Part shown: positions 1 to 7,870 of the stretch, in pieces
Numbering within the stretch: the stretch's first letter is position 1
How the letters are laid out: each line of letters begins with the position of its first letter
Notes under the pieces: model-generated
The model's database searches: none
Told to the model about the DNA's origin: nothing
Seen by the model: the letters and a program-made list of their open reading frames with translations, nothing else
NCBI GenBank assembly: GCA_002441285.1
Contig: DJVR01000020.1
Span: 1 to 56,280, forward strand
DNA from: Candidatus Atribacteria bacterium UBA6251
GTDB taxonomy: Bacteria > Atribacterota > Phoenicimicrobiia > Phoenicimicrobiales > Phoenicimicrobiaceae
DNA: 56,280 nt
Direction of reading: 5' to 3'
Made by a program: the position numbers and the translations under genes

Positions 1-36
1 CTTTTAATTCTTAAATAACATATTTGGTTTTTTTAA

Positions 37-65
37 TTGAAAAACTCTCTCTAAAGTGTTAAACT
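37..65 (+). promoter_or_regulatory. Putative sigma-70-type promoter of ligA
   Basis: TTGAAA (37-42), a 17-nt spacer and TAAACT (60-65), with an extended -10 TG at 57-58. It lies about 115 nt upstream of the ligA ATG. The rest of the first 181 bases is AT-rich and shows no gene. Read by eye. Confidence 0.5.
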
Positions 66-181
66 TTTTAAATAGATATAACCTAGAGTGCTGCCTTCTT
101 TTTGGGATTATTTGAAGTTTTAAACCAATTTTTTCATTTTTAAATAAGAATAAACTTATCTATCACTGAGGAAAAGGCAAA

Positions 182-2212
182 ATGGATTATCCGAAACAGG
201 AAAAGGAAAAAATTAGAAAAAGAATAGAAGAGCTGAAAAAGGAAATAGAATATCATAACTACCGTTATTATATTTTAAATGAACCTATTATTACTGACGC
301 AGAATATGATCGACTGTTGAGCGAACTTATAAATTTAGAAAATCGCTTTCCTGAATATCTTTCTCTTGATTCTCCTACTCAGAGAGTAGGGATTGAACCA
401 GTTTCGGAATTTTCTACCGTAGAACATCTTACCCCTATGCTTAGTCTATCCAATGCTTTTTCTGATGAAGAATTACTTGCCTTTGACCAGAGAATAAAGA
501 AAATGTCCGGAATAGAAAAAATAGAATATATAGTAGAATTGAAAATTGATGGCTTAGCAGTAGCTCTGGTTTATGAAGGAGGCATCTTAATAAGAGGAGC
601 GACTAGAGGTGATGGGGTAACTGGTGAAGAGATTACAAATAACCTTAAAACCATAAAAACTATTCCCTTAAGATTGTGGAGCGAAAATCTACCCGATCTA
701 TTAGAAGTATATGGTGAGGTTTATATGAGAAAGAGTGATTTTCGGAGATTGAATAAGGAAAGAGAAAACCAAGGGGAAAGCTTATTTGCAAATCCCAGAA
801 ATGCTGCTGCTGGTTCAGTCAGGCAATTAGATTCACGTATAACTGCCCAAAGAAAATTAGATATTTTTATTTACCGAGCAATCTTTACTAATATGGAGAA
901 AAAATTTACCACTCACCAGGAGGTATTAAACTATTTATTGAAGATAGGATTTAAAATTAACCCTCATACTAGAGTCTGTAAGGATATTAAAGAGGCAATT
1001 GAGTATTATCATCAATGGATAGAAAAAAAAGAAGAATTAGATTATGAAGTGGATGGAATGGTTATTAAGGTAAATTCATTAGCCTTAAGAAGAGAATTAG
1101 GTTTTACCACCCGAAGTCCACGCTGGGCAATTGCTTATAAATTCCCTGCTCAACAAGTCACCTCTATAGTTAAAGATATTGTAGTGCAGGTAGGTAGGAC
1201 AGGGGCTTTAACTCCAGTTGCTATTTTAGAGCCTATCCAGATTTCTGGTTCAATTGTAAAAAGGGCTACGTTGCATAATGAAGATGAAATTAGGAGAAAA
1301 GATATTCGGATTGGAGATACGGTAATAGTACAAAAAGCTGGGGAAGTTATTCCCGAAATAGTAAAGGTAATTAAAGAGAAAAGAACTGGACAGGAAAAAG
1401 TATTTATATTCCCGGAACATTGTCCAGTGTGTGGGGGGAAAGTATTTCGTTCTAAGGAAGAAGCGGTTGCTAGATGTATCAATCTTTCCTGTCCGGCTCA
1501 ATTGAAGGAAAGTATAGGTCATTTTGCTTCTCGGGATGCAATGGATATAGAAGGTTTAGGACCAGCTGTAATCGAGCAAATGGTTGATAAAGGGTTGGTA
1601 AAAAATATTTCTGATTTATATTTCTTAAAGAAAGAAGAGATCCAAATTTTAGAGCGAATGGCTGAAAAATCTGCTTTAAACCTATTACAGTCTATTGAGG
1701 AGAGCAAAAAAAGACCTTTGTCAAGATTGATCTATGGTTTAGGAATTCGCTTTATAGGTGTTCATCTCTCAGAAGTACTGAGTAAGCATTTTTCATCTAT
1801 AGATCATTTTAGAAAAATAACCAAAGATGATTTATTGAAAATAAAAGAAATAGGACCTAAGAGTGCTGAAAGTATTCTGCTTTTCTTCCAGGAGAAGGAT
1901 AATTGGTGGATCATTAATCGATTGCGAGAAGCTGGCGTAAATTTAGGAGGAGAAGAAAAAGAGAAAATTAAAGAAAAAGATTTACCTTTAAAGGGGAAAC
2001 AATTTGTTTTAACTGGAACCTTACAAGAGTTTGACCGAAATAAAGCCAAAGAAATCATTACCAGGTTAGGAGGAAGAGTTACTGGGAGTGTCAGTAAAAA
2101 GACTGATTATTTGGTAGTAGGAGAAGATCCAGGTTCAAAATATCAAAAAGCAATAGATTTAAATATACCTATCTTAAAGGAAAAAGATTTTAAAGAAATG
2201 ATCAACCGCTAG
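182..2212 (+). CDS. ligA: NAD-dependent DNA ligase LigA
   Basis: Seals nicks in duplex DNA using NAD+, joining Okazaki fragments and closing repair gaps. The 676-aa length is normal for LigA. In order: an N-terminal Ia domain with the YHNYRYY motif (about 24-30); the nucleotidyltransferase domain with the adenylated lysine in LKIDG (Lys121); an OB fold; a four-cysteine zinc finger (CPVC...CINLSC, about 416-440); helix-hairpin-helix repeats; and a C-terminal BRCT domain starting near LKGKQFVLTG (about 600). The ATG follows a GAGGAAAAG ribosome-binding site. It is the first of four + strand genes, followed by gatCAB. Nothing is missing. Confidence 0.98.
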   Translation: MDYPKQEKEKIRKRIEELKKEIEYHNYRYYILNEPIITDAEYDRLLSELINLENRFPEYLSLDSPTQRVGIEPVSEFSTVEHLTPMLSLSNAFSDEELLAFDQRIKKMSGIEKIEYIVELKIDGLAVALVYEGGILIRGATRGDGVTGEEITNNLKTIKTIPLRLWSENLPDLLEVYGEVYMRKSDFRRLNKERENQGESLFANPRNAAAGSVRQLDSRITAQRKLDIFIYRAIFTNMEKKFTTHQEVLNYLLKIGFKINPHTRVCKDIKEAIEYYHQWIEKKEELDYEVDGMVIKVNSLALRRELGFTTRSPRWAIAYKFPAQQVTSIVKDIVVQVGRTGALTPVAILEPIQISGSIVKRATLHNEDEIRRKDIRIGDTVIVQKAGEVIPEIVKVIKEKRTGQEKVFIFPEHCPVCGGKVFRSKEEAVARCINLSCPAQLKESIGHFASRDAMDIEGLGPAVIEQMVDKGLVKNISDLYFLKKEEIQILERMAEKSALNLLQSIEESKKRPLSRLIYGLGIRFIGVHLSEVLSKHFSSIDHFRKITKDDLLKIKEIGPKSAESILLFFQEKDNWWIINRLREAGVNLGGEEKEKIKEKDLPLKGKQFVLTGTLQEFDRNKAKEIITRLGGRVTGSVSKKTDYLVVGEDPGSKYQKAIDLNIPILKEKDFKEMINR

Positions 2213-2303
2213 TTATTATACTTAGTTTGGTTAATTTTATTAAACAGTTAGCGAATTAGGGAATAGAAAAAAATAATCTAATCTATAGTGAGGAAATAGA
2301 AGG

Positions 2304-2597
2304 ATGAAGAGAGTAATTTCCGGGAAAGAAATAGAGCATATTGCGAGATTAGCTCGTTTAGCTATAAGCCTCGATGAGAAAAAGGAATTTACCGTACAGT
2401 TAAATTCTATATTAGATTATTTTAAAAAAATAAGCGAGCTTAATACGGATAATATTGAACCAACTGCTTATATAATTTCTAAAACTAATCGATATAATGA
2501 AGATTCAGTACGAGATTCTTTACCAAAAAAAGAAGTATTTTCTCTGGGACCTTTTATGGAGGAAGGATTTTTTAAGGCTCCCCGAATTATGGAGTAG
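2304..2597 (+). CDS. gatC: Asp/Glu-tRNA amidotransferase subunit C
   Basis: Small 97-aa subunit that wraps around and stabilises the GatA-GatB interface in the tRNA-dependent amidotransferase. The typical GatC pattern is present: an N-terminal helix with EIEHIARLARLAI (about 10-22), a central LNSILDYFKKISELNT segment, and a C-terminal stretch with EDSVRDSLPK. The 97-aa length is usual. ATG with GAGGAAAT/GAAGG upstream. It is followed after 72 nt by gatA and then gatB, the canonical gatCAB order. Confidence 0.95.
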   Translation: MKRVISGKEIEHIARLARLAISLDEKKEFTVQLNSILDYFKKISELNTDNIEPTAYIISKTNRYNEDSVRDSLPKKEVFSLGPFMEEGFFKAPRIME

Positions 2598-2669
2598 AAA
2601 TCCAGAGTAAAAACTTAGATAAAGTTAGTGTCATTTATTAGCTTATAAAATGTTAAGGAGGATGATTTT

Positions 2670-4157
2670 TTGTTTTTAGATCGACTTTCTGCTTATCAAG
2701 CTATAGATTTAGTCAAAAAAAAACAGATTACTGTTTCTGAGATATTACAAGATATTATTAAAAGGATAGAACAGGTGGAAGAATCGATTAAAGCTTTTTT
2801 GACCTTAAATTTGAAAGAAGCTCTCCAGGAAGCAAAAGACTATGATCGGAAAATTAATCTGGGGGAAGAAGTCCCACCTTATGTTGGAATGATGATAGCA
2901 GTAAAGGATAATATTGTTACCAAAGGGATAGAGACAACCTGTGGTTCCAAGATCTTAAAAGGTTTTTTCCCTCCTTATAATGCTACAGTAATTGAAAAAT
3001 TAAAAGAAGCTGGTGCCATTATTATTGGTAAGACTAATCTTGACGAATTTGCTATGGGTTCATCTACAGAAAACTCTGCTTATCAAGTAACCAGAAACCC
3101 CTGGGTTCTTTCTCGAGTTCCTGGAGGATCAAGTGGAGGTTCAGCAGCTGCTGTAGTCGCTGATGAGAGCCAGGTAGCTCTGGGTACAGATACAGGGGGC
3201 TCAATTCGCCAACCTGCTTCTTTCTGTGGGATAGTAGGCTTAAAACCTACCTATGGTAGAGTATCTCGTTATGGCTTAATAGCTTTTGCTTCTTCTTTAG
3301 ATCAAATCGGTCCTCTTACTAAAAACGTAAAGGACTGTGCTTTGTTGATGAATATAATTAGTGGTAGTGATCACAGGGATTCTACTTCTCAAGATATAGA
3401 AGTTTCCAATTATCTAAATTATTGTCAAGAAGGGTTAAAAAATATAAAAATTGGTATTCCCCGGGAATATTTCCAGGAAAAAATGGATAGGGAAGTAAAG
3501 GAAGCATTTGATAAATCCTTATTGATTATAGAAAGAATGGGAGCTGAACTAGAAGAAATCTCACTACCGCATACGGCTTACTCTCTGCCTACTTATTATT
3601 TAATCGCTAACGCTGAAGCCAGTTCTAATCTGGCTCGTTATGATGGAATACAATATGGTTATAGATCCCAGGATTTTCATAATTTATTCTCTCTCTATTG
3701 TAAAACTAGAAGTGAGGGATTTGGTAAAGAAGTAAAAAGAAGAATCTTGTTAGGTACTTATGCTTTGAGTTCAGGATATTATGATGCATATTATTTAAAA
3801 GCACAAAAAGTTAGAACCTTAATTAAAGAAGATTTTGATCAGGCTTTTAAAAAAATCGATTTATTGCTTACTCCAACCTCTCCAACCCCCGCCTTCAAGC
3901 TAGGAGAAAAGATTACTGATCCTTTAATGATGTACCTTTCCGATATCTTTACCATTCCAGTTAATCTTGCCGGTTTACCTGCTCTTTCTATAAATTGTGG
4001 ATTTAGTCAAGAAGGTTTACCAATAGGATTACAGATTATTGGTCCACCTTTTGGAGAAGGAAAGATAATCAAGGTAGCCTATAATTTTGAACAACAAAAC
4101 GAAATAGAGAAAAAGAAACCCTCAATAGGAGAGATTAAAGAAAATAAGGAGAAATAA
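2670..4157 (+). CDS. gatA: Asp/Glu-tRNA amidotransferase subunit A
   Basis: Amidase subunit that releases ammonia from glutamine for converting Glu-tRNA(Gln) and/or Asp-tRNA(Asn). The amidase-signature Ser-cisSer-Lys triad is intact: Lys79 in AVKDN, Ser154 in PGGSSGGS and Ser178 in GTDTGGSIR. These are the same numbers as I recall for the Staphylococcus enzyme. 495 aa. The start is a TTG, 8 nt after a strong AAGGAGG (2654-2660). Its TAA abuts the gatB ATG directly. The gene set implies the organism makes Gln-tRNA and/or Asn-tRNA indirectly; GlnRS/AsnRS absence cannot be judged from this window. Confidence 0.97.
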   Translation: MFLDRLSAYQAIDLVKKKQITVSEILQDIIKRIEQVEESIKAFLTLNLKEALQEAKDYDRKINLGEEVPPYVGMMIAVKDNIVTKGIETTCGSKILKGFFPPYNATVIEKLKEAGAIIIGKTNLDEFAMGSSTENSAYQVTRNPWVLSRVPGGSSGGSAAAVVADESQVALGTDTGGSIRQPASFCGIVGLKPTYGRVSRYGLIAFASSLDQIGPLTKNVKDCALLMNIISGSDHRDSTSQDIEVSNYLNYCQEGLKNIKIGIPREYFQEKMDREVKEAFDKSLLIIERMGAELEEISLPHTAYSLPTYYLIANAEASSNLARYDGIQYGYRSQDFHNLFSLYCKTRSEGFGKEVKRRILLGTYALSSGYYDAYYLKAQKVRTLIKEDFDQAFKKIDLLLTPTSPTPAFKLGEKITDPLMMYLSDIFTIPVNLAGLPALSINCGFSQEGLPIGLQIIGPPFGEGKIIKVAYNFEQQNEIEKKKPSIGEIKENKEK

Positions 4158-5615
4158 ATGTCCGAGGAAGTAGTAATTGGCCTGGAGATTCATATCCAGT
4201 TATTAACTAAAACCAAGTTATTTTGTTCCTGTAGCACTGATTATATTGGAAAAGAACCTAACCTTAATGTTTGCCCGGTATGCTTGGGTTTACCCGGTTC
4301 ATTACCAGTTTTAAATAAAAAAGCGATAGAGCTAGCGGTAAAAACTGCTCTAGTTTTAAATTGTAAAATCAATCGAGTAAGTCTTTTTCATCGTAAAAAT
4401 TATTTTTATCCAGATTTACCTAAAAATTATCAGATCTCACAATATGATTTTCCCCTGGCTGAAAATGGGTACTTGGAAATTAGTTATCCAGAGGTAAGAA
4501 AAAATATTAAAGTTGGAATTATTCGTCTTCATTTAGAAGAAGATGCTGGTAAACTTATTCATAAAGGAGAAATAACTCGGGCAAATCATTCCTGGGTAGA
4601 CTATAATCGTACTGGCATTCCCTTAGCTGAGATAGTTACTAAACCAGAATTGCATTCACCAGAAGAAGCACAGCTCTTTTTAATTCAACTAAGGAATTTA
4701 GTAAAGTATTTAGGAGTCTGTGATGGAAATATGGAAGAAGGTTCTCTGCGCTGTGATGCTAATATTTCTATTAGAGATAAAAAAACTGGAGCTCTAGGGA
4801 CTAAAACAGAGATTAAAAATCTGAATTCTTTTCGTTCAGTAAGAAATGCTTTAGAATTTGAATTAAGGCGCCAAAAAAAGATTTTAGAACAGGGAGGGAG
4901 GATAATTCAAGAAACCAGACACTGGAATGAAGAAAAAAAGATTACTGTTCCTATGCGCAGTAAAGAAGAAGCCCCCGATTACCGATATTTTCCAGAACCC
5001 GATCTTTTACCTTTAAGAATTGAACAGGAAATGATTGAAAGGATAAACAAAAATATTCCTGAACTACCTGAGCAGAGAAGGAAAAGATTAATTAAAGAAT
5101 ACCATCTTTCCGAAAAAGATGCTCAGATGTATACAGATCATTCGACCTTAGGTGATTATTTTGAACAGGCAGCAGCTTTGTTTCCAGATAAAAAGATGTT
5201 AAATAATTGGATCAAAGTAGAATTATTGGGTTATTTAAGTAAAAAAAAGATAAATATAGAACACTCACCAGTATCACCAGAAAGATTAGTGGGGCTATTA
5301 AAGCTAATTACTCAAGGAATAATTACTGGGAAAATAGGTAAATCGATCCTGGAGAGAATGATTAGCACCGGGCAAGAAGCGAGCCAGATTATCCAAGAAA
5401 GTAAAATCAAACAGATAAATGATCAAGAAGAAATTAAAAAGATTGTTGATATAATTTTTAAAGAGCATAATGATTCTATAGAGGATTTAAAAAGTGGCAA
5501 AGAAAAAGCACTAAACTATTTAATAGGTCAAGTAATGAGATATACTAAAGGCAGAGCTAAACCTGAATTAGTTAGAGAGATTATAAAAAAGAAATTAAAT
5601 CTATGGAACACTTAA
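4158..5615 (+). CDS. gatB: Asp/Glu-tRNA amidotransferase subunit B
   Basis: Subunit that binds the mischarged tRNA, activates the glutamyl/aspartyl side chain with ATP and receives ammonia from GatA. The N-terminus EVVIGLEIHIQL is diagnostic. Zinc-type cysteines follow (CSCS and CPVC, about 23-46). The kinase-like cradle contains HLEEDAGK, and there is a C-terminal YqeY-like tail domain (about 345-485). 485 aa, full length. The ATG directly follows the gatA stop, with its ribosome-binding site AAGGAG inside the end of gatA, so translation is probably coupled. Confidence 0.97.
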   Translation: MSEEVVIGLEIHIQLLTKTKLFCSCSTDYIGKEPNLNVCPVCLGLPGSLPVLNKKAIELAVKTALVLNCKINRVSLFHRKNYFYPDLPKNYQISQYDFPLAENGYLEISYPEVRKNIKVGIIRLHLEEDAGKLIHKGEITRANHSWVDYNRTGIPLAEIVTKPELHSPEEAQLFLIQLRNLVKYLGVCDGNMEEGSLRCDANISIRDKKTGALGTKTEIKNLNSFRSVRNALEFELRRQKKILEQGGRIIQETRHWNEEKKITVPMRSKEEAPDYRYFPEPDLLPLRIEQEMIERINKNIPELPEQRRKRLIKEYHLSEKDAQMYTDHSTLGDYFEQAAALFPDKKMLNNWIKVELLGYLSKKKINIEHSPVSPERLVGLLKLITQGIITGKIGKSILERMISTGQEASQIIQESKIKQINDQEEIKKIVDIIFKEHNDSIEDLKSGKEKALNYLIGQVMRYTKGRAKPELVREIIKKKLNLWNT

Positions 5616-5635
5616 TCATCTTATTATTAAATAGG

Positions 5636-5660
5636 GTAGAGCGATCATAAATTTCTCTAC
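5636..5660. terminator. Weak hairpin between convergent gatB and 5671-6261
   Basis: GTAGAG (5636-5641) pairs with CTCTAC (5655-5660) and is followed by TTT. It is the only hairpin in the 55-bp convergent gap. The stem is short, so its role as a terminator is doubtful. Confidence 0.25.
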
Positions 5661-5670
5661 TTTAATCTGG

Positions 5671-6261
5671 TTACTCTAAAGATTCTTTAATCTTTTCTCT
5701 TAATCGGTCAAATTGTTGATGGTATTTTTCTTCTTGTTGATGAAGAAAATTTTTCCACTGGGGGTTTTGTTGTAAGGCTTCTTCAAGGCTTAACTGCATT
5801 ACAATTAGTTTGTCCCCCTGACGGATGGTTTTTAAACGCGACTGGGGGTCTTTTTCTAGCTCTGCTTTTACTTTTTCTTCCATATATTTTATATTTTTTA
5901 CAAATTCATTTTTTAAATCATTAAGCTGTGTAAGTAAATTTTCTAGGTTAGAAATATTATTATTTTTTTTCAAGCTTTCCAAAGCCAGAATTCCTTCTTT
6001 TCTTAATTTTAATTCGCGGGGATTATTATTAAAATTTAAGGAATTAATCAAGATAATTTGTGCATTTTTTAGTAGGGAAGGGTGGCTACCTTGCAATTTT
6101 CCCCATAAATCATTAGTCCTGATTTTACCTTGGTAAAATTTGGATAATAAGGTCTTAATTTTTTCTTCTTCTTTTATTTTTTGAATTTCTTCAGAAGATA
6201 ATCTATCCAATTTCTCTGCTTTTTCCATAGCAATCTCTAAAGCACTTTTTAATTTTCCCAT
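5671..6261 (-). CDS. Uncharacterised coiled-coil protein
   Basis: I do not recognise a function. The 196-aa protein is highly charged and almost wholly alpha-helical by composition, with long Lys/Glu-rich heptad-like stretches (about 90-135 and 160-196). There is no signal peptide, membrane segment, cysteine cluster or nucleotide-binding motif. The first residues (MGKLKSALEIAMEKAEKL) loosely resemble an uncharacterised spirochaete family (DUF6657-like); I hold that only as a weak impression. The ATG has a strong AGGAGG ribosome-binding site, and only 3 nt separate it from the gene at 6265-6993, so the two form an operon. A structural or adaptor role is possible but unproven. Confidence 0.75.
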   Translation of the reverse strand: MGKLKSALEIAMEKAEKLDRLSSEEIQKIKEEEKIKTLLSKFYQGKIRTNDLWGKLQGSHPSLLKNAQIILINSLNFNNNPRELKLRKEGILALESLKKNNNISNLENLLTQLNDLKNEFVKNIKYMEEKVKAELEKDPQSRLKTIRQGDKLIVMQLSLEEALQQNPQWKNFLHQQEEKYHQQFDRLREKIKESLE

Positions 6262-6264
6262 TGA

Positions 6265-6993
6265 TTATTTCCTCCTGAAAAGACTAAAAAATCTGTCTTG
6301 ATAATAATCGAAACAATTCCAATTATCTAATTCAGTTTTTAATTTTGTTGGATCAATCTTTCCTTCTTCTGCCAATCTAAACAGGTTTTCAATTTCCTTT
6401 TTAGCTACTAAAGGTATTCCAGCTTTATCTTTAGAAATAGTAGCCAATCCTATTTTATTTATATTCAGCAATCCCTTTTTTTGAAAATCTGGAATTTGCG
6501 CCATATAAACACTTCTTACCATCATATCGATAATGAATTTGGAAAGCGAAATATCCCATAAACCAGGGACACCTTTAATTATTGCGGATAAAGAATCATT
6601 CTTACGATCAATTTCTTTATTAATATTTTCTGCTACCACAAATAGTGAGTCAGAAGCAAAACTCATTTCTTCAGAATCTTTACTTACCTTAAATTGGTAT
6701 AGAATACCTGCTATATCTGGATATTCAATAGCCAGATTCTCTAAAGCTTTCCTGGCTTCTTTACTGAATCCTTCTATTCTAAATAGATAACCTGGAGTAA
6801 GTAATTTTGGTTTATACCAGCTTACTTTTCCTTCCCGTATTACTGTCTCTGGTTTATTATTAGTAAATTCAGCATATACGGGTTCGGTTAGTACATAATA
6901 ATGAATAGTAGAAGAACCGAAGGTGGAGATTAATTGTTTTGGTCTTCTTAGTATTATCGTATTATCAAAAGCTTCTATGATCTTTTTATCCAT
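6265..6993 (-). CDS. Uncharacterised conserved-looking protein, partner of 5671-6261
   Basis: Not recognised. 242 aa, soluble-looking, with mixed alpha/beta composition. The N-terminal half (1-100) is beta-rich, with segments such as TVIREGKVSWYKPKLLTPGYL. The middle (105-170) looks helical. The C-terminus ends in the aromatic and basic stretch DYYQDRFFSLFRRK. No catalytic motif, transmembrane segment or signal peptide is apparent. It is the upstream gene of a tight two-gene - strand operon, lying convergent to ligA-gatCAB and divergent from the LOG-like gene. Codon use looks like that of its neighbours, giving no sign of recent transfer. Confidence 0.75.
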   Translation of the reverse strand: MDKKIIEAFDNTIILRRPKQLISTFGSSTIHYYVLTEPVYAEFTNNKPETVIREGKVSWYKPKLLTPGYLFRIEGFSKEARKALENLAIEYPDIAGILYQFKVSKDSEEMSFASDSLFVVAENINKEIDRKNDSLSAIIKGVPGLWDISLSKFIIDMMVRSVYMAQIPDFQKKGLLNINKIGLATISKDKAGIPLVAKKEIENLFRLAEEGKIDPTKLKTELDNWNCFDYYQDRFFSLFRRK

Positions 6994-7072
6994 TTTTCAT
7001 TTTCCTCAAATTAACCTAAATACTGGATAGGTTTTTTCTACAGACTACTTTTAGTTTTGTAATATAATAAAA

Positions 7073-7100
7073 ATTTTAATTATAGATCAATAAAAGTCAA
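7073..7100 (-). promoter_or_regulatory. Putative promoter of the 6993-5671 operon
   Basis: On the - strand: TTGACT (7100-7095), 16-nt spacer, TAAAAT (7078-7073), giving a leader of about 70 nt before the ATG at 6993. Read by eye. Confidence 0.4.
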
Positions 7101-7164
7101 GTTAAAAATATTTTTCTTTACTAATTGGTAGTGTTTTTAGTACATGCTAAAATAAGTTATCAGC

Positions 7165-7194
7165 TTGATTGATTATTTATTTCTGTATTATTAT
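7165..7194 (+). promoter_or_regulatory. Putative promoter of the 7349-9512 unit
   Basis: TTGATT (7165-7170), 18-nt spacer, TATTAT (7189-7194). A second TATAAT occurs at 7195-7200 without a good -35 partner. Low-certainty reading in very AT-rich DNA. Confidence 0.35.
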
Positions 7195-7348
7195 TATAAT
7201 ATAAGATATTAAGAAAATAAAGAATTGATTATCTTTTTAATTGAATAAACTTTGTAACTGTACAGTAAAAAATAACTAGGAAGGTGGTTAAAATATCTAC
7301 CACGTTAATCGATATTAAATATTTTATATAAGCTAAGGGGTGATTAAA

Positions 7349-7870
7349 ATTAAAAAAATAATTATTGGAGTAATGGGTAGCGGAAAAATATTAAAACAAG
7401 AAGATTATCAAAGAGCTTATCAGGTAGGAGCTTTAATAGCAAAAGAAGGATGGATCCTGCTTAATGGGGGAAGATCTTCCGGGGTTATGGAGGCTTCTGC
7501 TCATGGAGCCAAAGATAATGGTGGGTTAACTATCGGTATTTTGCCTGTGGATGATCCAGAATGGGCTTCTGCTTATATTGATATTCCTATCTTAACAGGT
7601 ATTGGATTAGCTCGGAACTATATTAATGTTTTAAATAGTAGGGTTGTAGTAGCCCTTCCAGGAGGAACGGGAACCATATCCGAGGTAGCCTTAGCCTTAA
7701 ACATCGGTAAAAAGGTGATAGCTTTAAATTTCTATCTTGGTCATTTATTTGCCAATTATCATCAGGAAAAACAATTAATTTATGCAAGCACTCCAGAAGA
7801 AGTAATTGGAATTATTAAGGATATTTTAAATAACGATAGTCCCAATAGAAGGGAGGTTCCTGATGTCTAA
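7349..7870 (+). CDS. LOG-like/TIGR00725-type nucleotide-binding protein
   Basis: Rossmann-fold protein of the SLOG superfamily, similar to the TIGR00725 group and to LOG (cytokinin-activating phosphoribohydrolase). Visible motifs are IIGVMGSGK near the N-terminus, LLNGGRSSGVMEA, and the signature PGGTGTISEVALAL, which corresponds to PGGxGTxxE of LOG proteins. About 174 aa. The substrate is unknown; family members bind nucleotides or molybdopterin-like ligands. The first conventional start is GTG at 7340, but it overlaps the Shine-Dalgarno AAGGGGTGA (7335-7343). ATT at 7349 has ideal spacing and gives MKKIIIGVMG, so I place the start there with reservation. Its stop overlaps the next gene by 8 nt, indicating an operon. 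Confidence 0.8.
   Translation: MKKIIIGVMGSGKILKQEDYQRAYQVGALIAKEGWILLNGGRSSGVMEASAHGAKDNGGLTIGILPVDDPEWASAYIDIPILTGIGLARNYINVLNSRVVVALPGGTGTISEVALALNIGKKVIALNFYLGHLFANYHQEKQLIYASTPEEVIGIIKDILNNDSPNRREVPDV

Larger units (their letters stand above)
6994..7339. other. 346-bp divergent intergenic region
   Basis: AT-rich spacer between the divergent genes at 6993 (-) and 7349 (+). It contains candidate promoters in both directions (7073-7100 on - and 7165-7194 on +), long A/T runs and no convincing ORF, RNA gene or terminator. Confidence 0.6.

Noticed and set aside
1150..1482. Antisense ORF (110 codons) within ligA
   Set aside because: It lies opposite a full-length conserved ligase, has no recognisable domain and no plausible ribosome-binding site; it is a shadow of coding sequence.
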